This document shows positions 1 through 6,935 of a stretch of DNA of 10,837 nt, piece after piece. Location: NCBI GenBank assembly GCA_030826005.1, contig JAPJOW010000145.1:1-10837 (forward strand), given 5' to 3'. The notes beneath the pieces were generated by a model that saw only the letters and a list, made by a program, of their open reading frames with translations, searched no databases and had not been told where the DNA came from. The position numbers and the translations under genes are program-made. Numbering within the stretch: position 1 is the first letter of the stretch; each line of letters starts with the position of its first letter. This DNA comes from Aliterella sp. RAGGC_92. GTDB lineage: Bacteria; Cyanobacteriota; Cyanobacteriia; Cyanobacteriales; Chroococcidiopsidaceae.

Positions 1-80
1 AACGAAAACCAAGTCATCGTTGTAGAGAACTTAGCTGTGAAAAACATGGTAAAAAACCACAATTTAGCTAAGGCGATTAG

Positions 81-127
81 CGAAAAGTTGGGGGAGCGGT
101 TTCCCTCCCCCAAGCTTTTCAAGAGAG
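81..127. repeat. 47 bp palindromic insertion inside the tnpB relic (SDR-like)
   Basis: Left arm 82-96 (GAAAAGTTGGGGGAG) pairs with right arm 105-120 (CTCCCCCAAGCTTTTC) with one bulged G at 114, around an 8-base loop. Deleting 47 bp joins codons 79-80+128 to AGT and restores the family-standard AISDCGWSEF. The boundary can slide by 2 bp because AG stands on both sides. The small dispersed repeats described in cyanobacteria (Elhai and colleagues) are elements of this kind. Membership of a named SDR family cannot be tested here. Confidence 0.8.
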
Positions 128-249
128 TGATTGTGGTTGGTCAGAATTTACCCGACAACTCAAATACAAGGGCGAAAAAGAGGGGAAAACTTATCTAGAA
201 ATAGGGCGTTTCTTCCCCTCACGTAAAAATTGTCACTTATGCCTAAATC

Positions 250-277
250 GCGAAGCTCTCCGGGCGGAAGACTTCGC
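250..277. repeat. 28 bp palindromic insertion inside the tnpB relic (SDR-like)
   Basis: The 28-mer starts GCGAAG and ends CTTCGC (perfect 6 bp outer arms), with a weaker inner stem TCC/GGA. Taking out exactly these 28 bases leaves c249+a278+a279 as CAA and restores CLNQVGSLSLEGRSWTC, the usual loop between the two zinc-finger Cys pairs. Its sequence differs from the 47 bp insert, so two separate events are likely. Together they add 75 bp, a multiple of three. Confidence 0.78.
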
Positions 278-490
278 AAGTTGGTAGCCTTTCTTTAGAG
301 GGGCGTAGCTGGACTTGCTCTAGTTGTCAAACCAAGCACGACAGAGAAATAAACGCCGCTATCAACATTCGAGATGAGGGCTTGCGTATATTAGCGTTAG
401 GGACTAGCGCTACTGTCAGTGAAGACAGTGTAAGACCAAAGCGGGGTCGCAAGACCTCCGTAGAGGCAACCCACCTGTGAAGCTGGAAGC

Positions 491-531
491 CCACACTGTA
501 CAGGTACTCCTGTCAGCGAGTGGTAGTTCAC
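491..531 (+). repeat. Right-end hairpin of the tnpB relic (probable reRNA/omegaRNA 3' scaffold)
   Basis: An imperfect hairpin forms from CCAC (491-494)/GTGG (520-523) with inner ACAGG (500-504)/CCTGT (509-513), followed by GTAGTTCAC. In IS200/IS605 elements the right end is both the transposition site and the 3' scaffold of the guide RNA, with the guide starting just outside it. Whether this relic is still transcribed is unknown. Confidence 0.55.
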
Positions 532-540
532 AACATTCTT

Positions 541-1395
541 TTAGGATACAGGTACAGAAAACTTGTAAGTTTCGCCCCGATTGAGGTACTTTACTTTATT
601 TTCTAGTCCGGCGGCGGTGACGGCTTGCTTGAAATCTTCTAGAGGCGACTTAAAAACCGTGTAATCGTCGTAATGAATGGGAATTGCAGTACTCGGAGCA
701 ATAATTTCAATCGCCTGCAATCCTTGCTTGGCATTCATAGTTAACATTACGCCAAATATTCTCGTTCCTCCTAAGTGCAGTAAAGCTAGGTCAATATCGG
801 GGTAACGCTTAGGGATTTCTTTTAATTGTTCGTGAATTAAAGTGTCGCCTGTAATATAAAGGCGGAATTTAGTTTCTTTGCTGGGAGTTTGAAATTCAAG
901 CATACTACCCATAACGGGAGGTAGTAAGGCATTAAGTATACCTGGTCCGTGTCTTCCAGGCATAGCGCTAATTTGCAGTAGCGAATCACCTTTGGTAATA
1001 GTTATTTTGTCCCAAGTAGGTAAGGCATAATTAGCATTGAATCCTTTCTCTTTGAGCTTTTCTGCGGCGTGGGGGGTAGTGATAATTGGTAAATTTTTAT
1101 CTAACTTTTGCTCGACTAGGCGATCGAAATGATCTTCGTGCATATGGGATAGAACTATCAAGTCGAGGGGCGGTAATTCTTCTAACTCTATAGCTGGATT
1201 GGTTTTTCGCGCCGAACGAATGCCGTAATGCAAATGTACGCGATCGCCTTGATGTAAAAAGTTTGGATCGGTTAAAATTGTAAACCCCGCATAGCGTAAA
1301 AGTACCGTTGCTGTACCAATAAAAAAGATTTCGCCTGTTTCTAAGTCTGGTTGACGATCTGTCGTTGGCAGGACAAGGCTTTTATTTACTTCCAT
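541..1395 (-). CDS. MBL-fold metal-dependent hydrolase (COG2220/UlaG-like)
   Basis: A 284-residue metallo-beta-lactamase-fold protein. The signature HxHxDH is SHMHEDHFD at residues 83-91 (ligands H84, H86, D88, H89). Further expected ligands are H149 in GRHGPG, D184 in TGDT and H241 in IPIHYDDY. The N-terminal FIGTATVLLRYAGFTILTDP strand pair is typical of the UlaG/NAPE-PLD-like branch, whose members cleave phosphodiester, lactone or other ester bonds. The substrate cannot be read from the sequence. There is no signal peptide, so it is probably cytosolic. It lies 74 bp downstream of the crr6-like gene on the same strand and may be the last gene of that operon or have its own promoter. No strong Shine-Dalgarno sequence precedes the ATG. 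Its stop is about 10 bp from the right end of the converging IS relic. Confidence 0.85.
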   Translation of the reverse strand: MEVNKSLVLPTTDRQPDLETGEIFFIGTATVLLRYAGFTILTDPNFLHQGDRVHLHYGIRSARKTNPAIELEELPPLDLIVLSHMHEDHFDRLVEQKLDKNLPIITTPHAAEKLKEKGFNANYALPTWDKITITKGDSLLQISAMPGRHGPGILNALLPPVMGSMLEFQTPSKETKFRLYITGDTLIHEQLKEIPKRYPDIDLALLHLGGTRIFGVMLTMNAKQGLQAIEIIAPSTAIPIHYDDYTVFKSPLEDFKQAVTAAGLENKVKYLNRGETYKFSVPVS

Positions 1396-1469
1396 GACTG
1401 CTTTTGTAGGTAGCGATGCCTTTTAGTTCAGCGTAAAGTGCGATCGCCATTCATCTTTCCCCAGACGCA

Positions 1470-1943
1470 TTAAAACATCGCAAATATTTCGTCTTCTAAG
1501 TCATACCCCAGCATTTGCGCCATTGATTTCAGCCGCGATGGACTATTAATACTATGTTGGGGCAAAAACTCGCCTAAAACGAAAAGTTTGTGCATTAAAA
1601 ATATTTCCAATGCTTCAGGATTAAATTGCAGTCCTTCAGAGGCGCTAAATTGATGGGGTACGAGCATCGCTGTATAACGCGCTAGTTCTCCAGCTTTCCA
1701 GTCAAGCAAAAATGGTAGCCAAGGGTAGCGAGAATCTAAGCGGATAAACCACAGCCGAATTTCGGGAATTTCTGGTAATTCGCGCGGATCTTCAATTTCT
1801 TGAGGATAGTCTATAGTAAAACTTAGTTGCTGCTCGTAACTAGCAATTACTCCGGTTGTGAGTAAGTTGTCAATAATTGTTTGTACGGGAGCGAGATCCA
1901 AAGAGTTGATAATTTCATAGTTGAGTGCGATCGCGATCGTCAT
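1470..1943 (-). CDS. CRR6-family NdhI maturation factor (probable)
   Basis: A 157-residue soluble protein. The block IRLWFIRLDSRYPWLPF, then LDWKAGELARYTAMLVPHQF (about residues 62-100) and the C-terminal KSMAQMLGYDLEDEIF match my recall of the cyanobacterial and chloroplast CRR6 family. CRR6 proteins help assemble the NdhI iron-sulphur subunit of the NDH-1/NDH complex, which serves cyclic electron flow and CO2 uptake. The identification rests on motif recall, not a search. The start ATG overlaps the pentapeptide-gene stop by 4 bp (ATGA at 1943-1940), with GAGG about 5 bp ahead, so the two are translationally coupled. The pairing with ccmP upstream fits a role in inorganic-carbon physiology, which is an inference. 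Confidence 0.72.
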   Translation of the reverse strand: MTIAIALNYEIINSLDLAPVQTIIDNLLTTGVIASYEQQLSFTIDYPQEIEDPRELPEIPEIRLWFIRLDSRYPWLPFLLDWKAGELARYTAMLVPHQFSASEGLQFNPEALEIFLMHKLFVLGEFLPQHSINSPSRLKSMAQMLGYDLEDEIFAMF

Positions 1944-2701
1944 ATTGCCTCATTAATATTATTGTGGATAGCACCTCTAAGATTTGCCCCGGTGAGGTTA
2001 GCACTCGTAAGATTAGCACCTCTAAGATTTGCCCAGCGCAAGTCAGCATTCATTAGTTTAGCTTGGCTCAAATTTGCACCAAATAAATAAGCATTATGTA
2101 AATAAGCGCTGTTTAAATTAGCTTGACAAAGTTCGGCTTTATAAAGCATTGCACCAATTAATGAGGCGCTCCCAAGGTTTGCATTGCTCAAATTGGCGTA
2201 ATTTAGATGAGCTTCAGTTAAATTCGCCTCGCTTAAGTTCGCGCGCATTAGTTTCGCCTCGCTGAGGTTGGCATTTTTGAGATTTGCACCGCCCAAGTTA
2301 GCCCTAATTAAGTTAACCCCTTCTAGTTCGGCATTACTTAGATTAGCCGCTTGCAAAGAAGCCCCAATTAAATTAGCTTTTTGTAAGCAAGCGCCTTTAA
2401 GATGGGCGGCGCTCAAGTTAGCAATACTGAGGTTAGCAGCGATTAAATTAGCTTCGATTAATAGAGACTGGGAGAGACTTGCAAAAGCAAGATTAGCGCC
2501 CTCAAAATTAGCTGCAATCAAAATTGCCTTGTTCAAATTGGCGTTTGCTAAGTTGGCATTACTTAAATTTCTGCCTCTTAAATTTATTCCCCTTAAATCT
2601 GCATAACTCAAGTCTGGTGATATTTCGGAATGTTCTTCTCTCCACTTTGTCCATCTCACAGCGCCCGACTTTAATAAGGCGAGATGGTCTAAATTTGCCA
2701 T
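1940..2701 (-). CDS. Pentapeptide-repeat protein
   Basis: 253 residues. A short non-repeat head (1-31, MANLDHLALLKSGAVRWTKW, then REEHSEISP) is followed by roughly 40 tandem A(N/D)LXX pentapeptides running almost to the C-terminus. These would fold as a right-handed quadrilateral beta-helix of about ten coils. There is no signal peptide or membrane segment, so it is probably cytosolic. The function is unknown: the head plus repeat layout is common in cyanobacteria and gives no catalytic hint. The start lies 5 bp after the ccmP stop with GGAG in front, and the stop overlaps the crr6-like start, so it is the middle gene of a tight operon. The repeat gives long spurious Ala/Leu-rich open frames on the opposite strand. 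Confidence 0.9.
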   Translation of the reverse strand: MANLDHLALLKSGAVRWTKWREEHSEISPDLSYADLRGINLRGRNLSNANLANANLNKAILIAANFEGANLAFASLSQSLLIEANLIAANLSIANLSAAHLKGACLQKANLIGASLQAANLSNAELEGVNLIRANLGGANLKNANLSEAKLMRANLSEANLTEAHLNYANLSNANLGSASLIGAMLYKAELCQANLNSAYLHNAYLFGANLSQAKLMNADLRWANLRGANLTSANLTGANLRGAIHNNINEAI

Positions 2702-2706
2702 ATTCT

Positions 2707-3345
2707 CTACTCCACGCCAGCATAGGGCTGTTCTCGCCCATTTACGTTCTCAATTGCTGCCAGCGCCGCCCTAGAACCTGCTAATATATCTTGTTCTTGT
2801 CCGCCTAAATAAAGTCTGCCAAAGCTACCAACAGCTAGAACGTCAAGGATATTGATTAGTGCTGCTTTTTCGGCTTCGTTTGCGGCTAAAGCGGCGTAAG
2901 CTGCGGGTTGAACTTCTAATACATAAAGGGTTTGTCCTGCTAAAATCATTTGTCCCCGGCGGGTACGGTTGATAAGTTGGGTATGGTGAGGATCTAAGTT
3001 GCGGATAATTTGACTTGAAATTACGCGCGGCTTGAGACATTCTTCTTTACGAACTCCTAGGGCTTCTAAAATTGCTCTCCCGGCTGCCTGCGTCTCGCTT
3101 TGGCGGCTGGAATGCACTTCAAGTAAGCCGTATAACCTTTCGACAACTTGCACCCCAGGACGCACCCCAGTGGCTTTAAGAGCAACATCGGTAATGCGAT
3201 TAATTTCAATTCCTGGTGAAATTTCTATCCACAGCGATGTATCTCCTGGTAATGGTAAAAACCCCAGGGCTACAGTCCCCAAGTAAGCCGCGTGTTGAGG
3301 TTGTAAGTTGTCAAGAAATACATAACTGCGTAATTCTATGCCCAT
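2707..3345 (-). CDS. ccmP: Carboxysome shell protein CcmP (tandem BMC domain)
   Basis: 212 residues from the chosen start, with two BMC domains (about 1-97 and 105-208). Known of the family: CcmP forms a pseudohexameric trimer that stacks in pairs to make a gated pore for larger metabolites in the beta-carboxysome shell. The sequence follows the family closely: MGIELRSYVFLDNLQPQHAA at the start, SPGIEINRITDVALKA, and E69-R70 in VVERLYG, the pair assigned to pore gating. The second half holds QMILAGQTLYVLEVQPAAYA and AVGSFGRLYLGG. The frame is open 12 codons further upstream (to 3381). The start at 3345 is preferred because the family begins MG(I/V)ELRSY and AGGGAG lies 4 bp ahead. It is the first gene of the minus-strand operon and is divergent from the MerR gene. 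No other carboxysome genes are in view, as is usual for satellite shell genes. Confidence 0.93.
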   Translation of the reverse strand: MGIELRSYVFLDNLQPQHAAYLGTVALGFLPLPGDTSLWIEISPGIEINRITDVALKATGVRPGVQVVERLYGLLEVHSSRQSETQAAGRAILEALGVRKEECLKPRVISSQIIRNLDPHHTQLINRTRRGQMILAGQTLYVLEVQPAAYAALAANEAEKAALINILDVLAVGSFGRLYLGGQEQDILAGSRAALAAIENVNGREQPYAGVE

Positions 3346-3349
3346 TCTG

Positions 3350-3355
3350 CTCCCT
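3350..3355 (-). promoter_or_regulatory. Shine-Dalgarno AGGGAG fixing the ccmP start
   Basis: On the minus strand the sequence reads AGGGAG-CAGA-ATG. It sits inside the 12-codon upstream extension of the open frame, so it argues for initiation at 3345 and not at 3381. Confidence 0.7.
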
Positions 3356-3483
3356 ATAAATATGGCTTTATCCTGCCCCACCTATGCAACAATACCAGTC
3401 TATAGGAGCTTTTGAGTAGCAAGGGCGAGGGGTTTAGCGTACCTGTTAAACTAGAACTAAGCAATTACTGAGTTGAATTATTT

Positions 3484-3900
3484 ATGTTGACTCAAGAACG
3501 AAAACTACTGTTAATCGGTCAAGTAACAGCTTTAAGTAACGTTCCGATTAGGACAATTCGCTATTATGAAAGTTTAGGATTAATTGAGTCATGCGATCGC
3601 ACCGAAGGCGGTTTTAGGCAGTTTGACCAGAGTGTTTTAGCAAGACTGGCGTTTATTAAGCGCTCTCAAAGTTTGGGTTTGAGTTTACAAGAAATTGGCG
3701 AATTGCTAAAAGTATACGATCGCGGACAGTTACCTTGCGATGATGTCCAAGCTAGGTTAAAAAATAAAATTGTCGAAATTGACAAGCAAATCGACGAATT
3801 ACTCACATTACGCTCTGAACTTGGCGGTATACTTTCCGGTTGGGAAAATTTTAACACCTTGCAAGCGGGGACAATTTGCCCGGTGATTCAAAAAAATTAA
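3484..3900 (+). CDS. MerR-family metal-responsive transcription regulator
   Basis: 138 residues. The winged helix-turn-helix spans about 10-78 (IGQVTALSNVPIRTIRYYES, GLIESCDRTEGGFRQF), followed by a dimerization helix (about 87-118) and a short C-terminal metal loop ending TICPVIQKN. By hand alignment to CueR, C85 (LPCDDV) falls at CueR Ser77, W120 at CueR Cys112 and C132 (ICPVI) at Cys120, so the set of ligands is neither CueR nor ZntR. Cys at the first position is the mark of divalent-metal members (ZntR, MerR, CadR). Two MerR-type operators in front of copA and the csp/DUF305 pair make it the probable regulator of that island. No such dyad is seen before its own start, and no clear ribosome site either. 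Its stop overlaps the converging small membrane gene by 3 bp. Confidence 0.88.
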   Translation: MLTQERKLLLIGQVTALSNVPIRTIRYYESLGLIESCDRTEGGFRQFDQSVLARLAFIKRSQSLGLSLQEIGELLKVYDRGQLPCDDVQARLKNKIVEIDKQIDELLTLRSELGGILSGWENFNTLQAGTICPVIQKN

Positions 3901-4136
3901 TTACTGTCGTCTAAAACGGCTTGTGGAGATTTAGGTTTACTAAACACAAACCACCATAACTCCCCACCAATTAAGGCTAATCCACCCAACGTTACACCAA
4001 TTTTTAAACCTATTGGCTGTTCGATGCGTCGAAACTGGTTCGTTTTTTCGGGCATTTGAGTTGAAGCTAGACTAGAAGCATTGATTAAAAAGCTCAAACT
4101 TACAAGAGTGCCAATAATATATTTTTTGTTCAACAT
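3897..4136 (-). CDS. Small membrane protein, probable truncated cupredoxin-protein anchor
   Basis: 79 residues. An N-terminal hydrophobic signal-like stretch (about 6-25, ends ASSLAST) is followed by a polar linker QMPEKTNQFRRIEQP, a membrane helix at about 48-67 (KIGVTLGGLALIGGELWWFV) and a short tail. From memory, the FRRIEQP...LWWFxFSKPKS segment matches the N-terminal anchor of cyanobacterial cupredoxin-domain proteins that accompany copA. Here the frame stops (QAVLDDSN) before any copper-binding beta-barrel with its His/Cys/Met ligands, and the MerR gene occupies the DNA behind it. It starts 3 bp after the copA stop, so it is the second gene of the copA operon. It may be a 3'-deleted remnant or a functional short form. 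Confidence 0.7.
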   Translation of the reverse strand: MLNKKYIIGTLVSLSFLINASSLASTQMPEKTNQFRRIEQPIGLKIGVTLGGLALIGGELWWFVFSKPKSPQAVLDDSN

Positions 4137-4139
4137 TTC

Positions 4140-6398
4140 TTAAATTTCTCCACTAACTTTGGGCTGAAAGTTTCGCAACCTTAAAGCATTGGTAACTACA
4201 GAAACCGAACTAAAAGCCATTGCACCCCCGGCGATAATGGGACTAAGTAACCAACCAAAAAATGGGAATAAAATCCCCGCCGCGATGGGTATACCAGCAA
4301 CATTGTAGATAAAGGCAAAAAAGAGGTTTTGGCGGATGTTTCGCATTGTGGCGCGGCTAAGTTCAATAGCTGTGACAATCCCTTGAAGATTGCCGGAAAT
4401 TAGCGTAATATCACTAGCAGAAATTGCAATATCCGTTCCCGTACCGATCGCAATTCCCACATCTGCTTGAGCTAAGGCTGGCGCGTCGTTAATTCCATCG
4501 CCTACCATTGCAACGATTTTACCTTCTGCTTGCAATTTTTTCACGGTAGCAACTTTTTGTTCTGGGCGGACTTCAGCAAAAACTCGTGTAATTCCTACTT
4601 GCTTGGCGATCGCATTAGCAGTATAAAGGTTGTCACCAGTCAGCATAACTATATCTAGTTTTAGTTTTTTCAGCGCTTGTACAGCCACAATAGAAGAAGG
4701 TTTGAGCGCGTCTGCAATTCCGATTAAACCTTGGATTTCTCCATCTACCGCAATCCATACCGCCGTTTTTCCCGACTTTTCTAAACTTGCTTTCTGGTTT
4801 TGCAAAGCGCTAGTATCAATTCCTAATTCTTCTAACCAGCGACTTGTACCAATTTGGATAAATCTATCAGAAACAATGCCTTCTACACCACTTCCAGAAA
4901 TTGCTTGAAACTTCTCTACTTCTGCTAAATTTACTTGTTGAGCTTTAGCATATTTAACTACAGCTTCCGCTAGGGGATGTTCGGAATTTCTCTCAACACT
5001 GGCAGCTAAACGCAATAGTTTTAACTCGTTTTGATTGGCTGTACCATTAATAGTTACAAAGTCTGTAACGGTGGGTTTTCCTTCTGTTAGCGTCCCGGTT
5101 TTATCTAAAACAATAGTTTGGATTTTGTGGGCTAATTCTAAACTATCCGCGCCTTTAATTAAAATCCCGTTTTCCGCACCTTTTCCCGTCCCCACCATAA
5201 TAGAGGTAGGAGTTGCTAAACCCAACGCACAAGGGCAAGCAATAATCAATACTCCTATAGTAGTAATTAACGCCAGTGTTAGATTACCCATAGTATTAAA
5301 CCAAATAACGAAAGTTGAGATTGCGATCGCAATAACAACGGGTACAAACCAGCCTGTAACGCGGTCTGCAAGTTTTTGGATAGGTGCTTTTGAGCCTTGA
5401 GCTTGCTGAACTAATTTAACTATTTGCGCTAAAAATGTGTCTTTTCCTACTCGCGTAACTTTAAACTTAAAGCTTCCGGTTTTATTAATAGTTGCGCCGA
5501 TTACTTCGTCTCCAATCTGTTTTTTTACAGGTAAACTCTCCCCCGTTACCATCGCTTCATCAACGGTAGAATCTCCAGCAATAACTTCTCCATCTACAGG
5601 GATTTTTTCACCAGGACGCACTAAAACTATATCGCCTAAAATTACCGATTGAATTGGTACATCTATCTCTTTTCCATTGCGAATTACTCGCGCATCTTTT
5701 GCTTGTAAGCCGATTAGTTTACGGATAGCCTCAGATGTTTTTCCTTTAGCGCGATTTTCTAACAATTTACCTAGCAAAATTAAAGTAATAACTACCGCCG
5801 CCGTTTCGTAATAAACATCCGGTGTAAGTCCTTGAGCGGTAAAGAATCTAGGAAAAATTGTGGCAAATACTGAATAGAAATAAGCTGCACTTGTACCTAA
5901 AGCGATCAGCGTATCCATTGTTGCAGCGTGACGTTTTAAAGCTTTCCAACTACCAACATAAAAAGAATTTCCACACCAAAATTGCACGGGAGCAGTTAAT
6001 ACTAATTGCAACCAATAGTTATGCAGCCAAGCAGGAATTATCGGTATATGCAAGCCTGTCATTGCTGGTAAAGAGCCAACTACAAGGATTGTACTAATTA
6101 CCGCGCCCACTACAACTTTACGTTGTAATTGTTTTGATTGTGCTTGTGCGATCGCATTTTCGGCTTCATCTTCACCGCTAATTATATCTTTTTGGGGCGA
6201 AGATGAATAACCAGCCTCAGCGATCGCTTTTTGAATTATATCTAAGTTAGTTTTTTTAGGGTTGTAGGTAATTGTGGCTTGTTCTATGCCAAAGTTAACG
6301 TTACTGTTAGTTACACCAGGAACATTATTTATTGCTTTTTCTATACTTCTGGCACAGGAAGCGCAACTCATGCCTCTAAGTTTAAGAGTGATTTCCAT
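4140..6398 (-). CDS. copA: Cu(I)-translocating P1B-type ATPase CopA
   Basis: 752 residues, full length for the family. One N-terminal heavy-metal-associated domain carries GMSCASC (C12, C15). Then come the actuator TGES (285-288), the channel motif CPC (388-390), the phosphorylation site DKTGT (D432), the HP dipeptide of the nucleotide-binding domain (H474-P475) and the hinge GDGINDAP (633-640). Membrane ligands typical of the Cu(I) subgroup P1B-1 are present: YN (698-699) and MxxSS (M727, S730-S731). It pumps Cu(I) out of the cytosol, across the plasma or thylakoid membrane; which one (the CtaA/PacS question) is not decidable here. A MerR-type operator-promoter lies 26 bp upstream (6424-6455), and only a weak ribosome site (GAG) precedes the ATG. 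The small anchor-like gene follows after 3 bp. Confidence 0.95.
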   Translation of the reverse strand: MEITLKLRGMSCASCARSIEKAINNVPGVTNSNVNFGIEQATITYNPKKTNLDIIQKAIAEAGYSSSPQKDIISGEDEAENAIAQAQSKQLQRKVVVGAVISTILVVGSLPAMTGLHIPIIPAWLHNYWLQLVLTAPVQFWCGNSFYVGSWKALKRHAATMDTLIALGTSAAYFYSVFATIFPRFFTAQGLTPDVYYETAAVVITLILLGKLLENRAKGKTSEAIRKLIGLQAKDARVIRNGKEIDVPIQSVILGDIVLVRPGEKIPVDGEVIAGDSTVDEAMVTGESLPVKKQIGDEVIGATINKTGSFKFKVTRVGKDTFLAQIVKLVQQAQGSKAPIQKLADRVTGWFVPVVIAIAISTFVIWFNTMGNLTLALITTIGVLIIACPCALGLATPTSIMVGTGKGAENGILIKGADSLELAHKIQTIVLDKTGTLTEGKPTVTDFVTINGTANQNELKLLRLAASVERNSEHPLAEAVVKYAKAQQVNLAEVEKFQAISGSGVEGIVSDRFIQIGTSRWLEELGIDTSALQNQKASLEKSGKTAVWIAVDGEIQGLIGIADALKPSSIVAVQALKKLKLDIVMLTGDNLYTANAIAKQVGITRVFAEVRPEQKVATVKKLQAEGKIVAMVGDGINDAPALAQADVGIAIGTGTDIAISASDITLISGNLQGIVTAIELSRATMRNIRQNLFFAFIYNVAGIPIAAGILFPFFGWLLSPIIAGGAMAFSSVSVVTNALRLRNFQPKVSGEI

Positions 6399-6423
6399 AG
6401 CTCAAATCTAATCAATTAATTCT

Positions 6424-6455
6424 ATTGTCAACTCTCTAGTCGAGTAGAGAGTCAA
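6424..6455 (-). promoter_or_regulatory. MerR-type operator-promoter of copA
   Basis: Read on the minus strand: -35 TTGACT (6455-6450), a 20 bp spacer, and -10 GACAAT (6429-6424). The spacer holds a 22 bp dyad (6431-6452) with perfect 8 bp arms ACTCTCTA/TAGAGAGT around a TCGA core, with two mismatched positions. Over-long spacers filled by a dyad are the hallmark of MerR-activated promoters, where the regulator untwists the DNA. The same site recurs at 6936-6967. Confidence 0.88.
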
Positions 6456-6485
6456 GGGGAAATTATTGATTTAACAAACTGCACT

Positions 6486-6509
6486 AAAAAACCAGTTACG
6501 AATAACTGG
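6486..6509 (-). terminator. Rho-independent terminator of the Csp/DUF326 gene
   Basis: A perfect 7 bp stem CCAGTTA (6492-6498)/TAACTGG (6503-6509) with a 4-base loop is followed on the minus strand by six T (6491-6486). It lies 20 bp behind the csp stop and ahead of the copA promoter, so it separates the two transcripts. Confidence 0.85.
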
Positions 6510-6528
6510 CGAGCGAAATTTATGGAAG

Positions 6529-6891
6529 TTATGCAGACATAGACATTTGACGGCAAGTTTCGGCACAGGTGCGACACATTTGGGCGCAGGCTTTCATTTG
6601 CTCGTCTTCGCTCATGCGATCGCAATCTTCCGCACATTTAAGGCATATTTCCGCACAAATAGCGCAAGTACGAATGTGCATTTCTGAGCCGCGCAACATA
6701 AAATTCGCGCTGGTTTGACAAATTTCAGCACAGTCTAACATTAAACGGATATGCGGTAATTCTGAGTGCATTCCGCCTTGTTGCAAGCAGTAGGTAAGGG
6801 TGTTTAAACAAACACTGTGACAGTCTAAACAGTTTTGGATGCACTGCTTCATTTCTTCGTTCACTTGATACAAAGAGAGATGATGTGTCAT
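6529..6891 (-). CDS. Four-helix-bundle copper-storage protein (Csp3-like, DUF326)
   Basis: 120 residues with 16 cysteines (17, 21, 24, 28, 35, 54, 58, 76, 79, 83, 86, 90, 102, 106, 109, 113), most spaced CxxxC or CxxC along helices. Known of the family: such Cys line the core of a four-helix bundle, and the tetramer stores many Cu(I) ions. The head MTHHLSLYQVNEEMKQC has no signal peptide, so it corresponds to the cytosolic Csp3 type and not to exported Csp1. An excellent ribosome site AAGGAG sits 8 bp before the ATG. It is divergent from the DUF305 gene, with a MerR-type dyad between them, and is followed by its own terminator. Cytosolic Cu(I) buffering in concert with CopA is the natural reading. 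Metal identity is inferred from family and context. Confidence 0.9.
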   Translation of the reverse strand: MTHHLSLYQVNEEMKQCIQNCLDCHSVCLNTLTYCLQQGGMHSELPHIRLMLDCAEICQTSANFMLRGSEMHIRTCAICAEICLKCAEDCDRMSEDEQMKACAQMCRTCAETCRQMSMSA

Positions 6892-6935
6892 TGTTTTGAC
6901 TCCTTAATTGGTAGGGAAAATCTATTTTTACTCCC

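Larger units (their letters stand above)
1..480 (+). pseudogene. tnpB: TnpB (RNA-guided nuclease of IS200/IS605), C-terminal fragment, frameshifted
   Basis: In frame 1 the sequence encodes VIVVENLAVKNMVKNHNLAK, the RuvC-II block with its catalytic Glu at the ninth codon, then runs into a stop at 196-198. The coding sense continues in frame 3 from 129 (DCGWSEFTRQLKYKGEKEG, then CHLC) to a stop at 285-287. It returns to frame 1 from 280 (VGSLSLEGRSWTCSSC, then HDREINAAINIRDEG) to the TGA at 478-480. The two frame changes coincide with palindromic inserts at 81-127 (47 bp) and 250-277 (28 bp). Removing both gives a normal TnpB end with a CxxC...CxxC zinc finger and the RuvC-III Asp. The gene cannot make an active nuclease. 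It is a different TnpB subfamily from the intact copy at 8502-9692, whose zinc finger ends in CQCGC. Confidence 0.9.
1..531 (+). mobile_element. Relic of an IS200/IS605-family (tnpB-bearing) element, right part only
   Basis: The window opens inside a decayed tnpB. Its stop (478-480) is followed by the kind of 3' end usual for cyanobacterial tnpB elements: a hairpin (CCAC 491-494 with GTGG 520-523, inner ACAGG 500-504 with CCTGT 509-513) and a terminal GTAGTTCAC ending near 531. The element ends about 10 bp before the stop codon of the hydrolase gene on the other strand. The exact right boundary is inferred from family habit, since the left end lies outside the window. No tnpA is visible. Confidence 0.75.

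Noticed and set aside
1881..2784. Several Ala/Leu-rich open frames on the plus strand opposite the pentapeptide gene (for example 2268-2606 and 2524-2784)
   Set aside because: They mirror the A(N/D)LXX repeat periodicity in other frames. They have no ribosome sites and no recognisable domains.
3346..3381. Longer ccmP start giving 12 more residues (MGQDKAIFIGSR)
   Set aside because: The family begins MG(I/V)ELRSY, and AGGGAG stands just before the inner ATG and inside the extension.
3382..3483. Search for a MerR dyad in front of the regulator's own gene
   Set aside because: No ACTCT...AGAGT dyad or convincing -35/-10 pair is visible in the ccmP/MerR gap, so no promoter is called.
4630..6097. 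Plus-strand open frames opposite copA
   Set aside because: These are shadows of a fully conserved P1B ATPase and lack any family signature.
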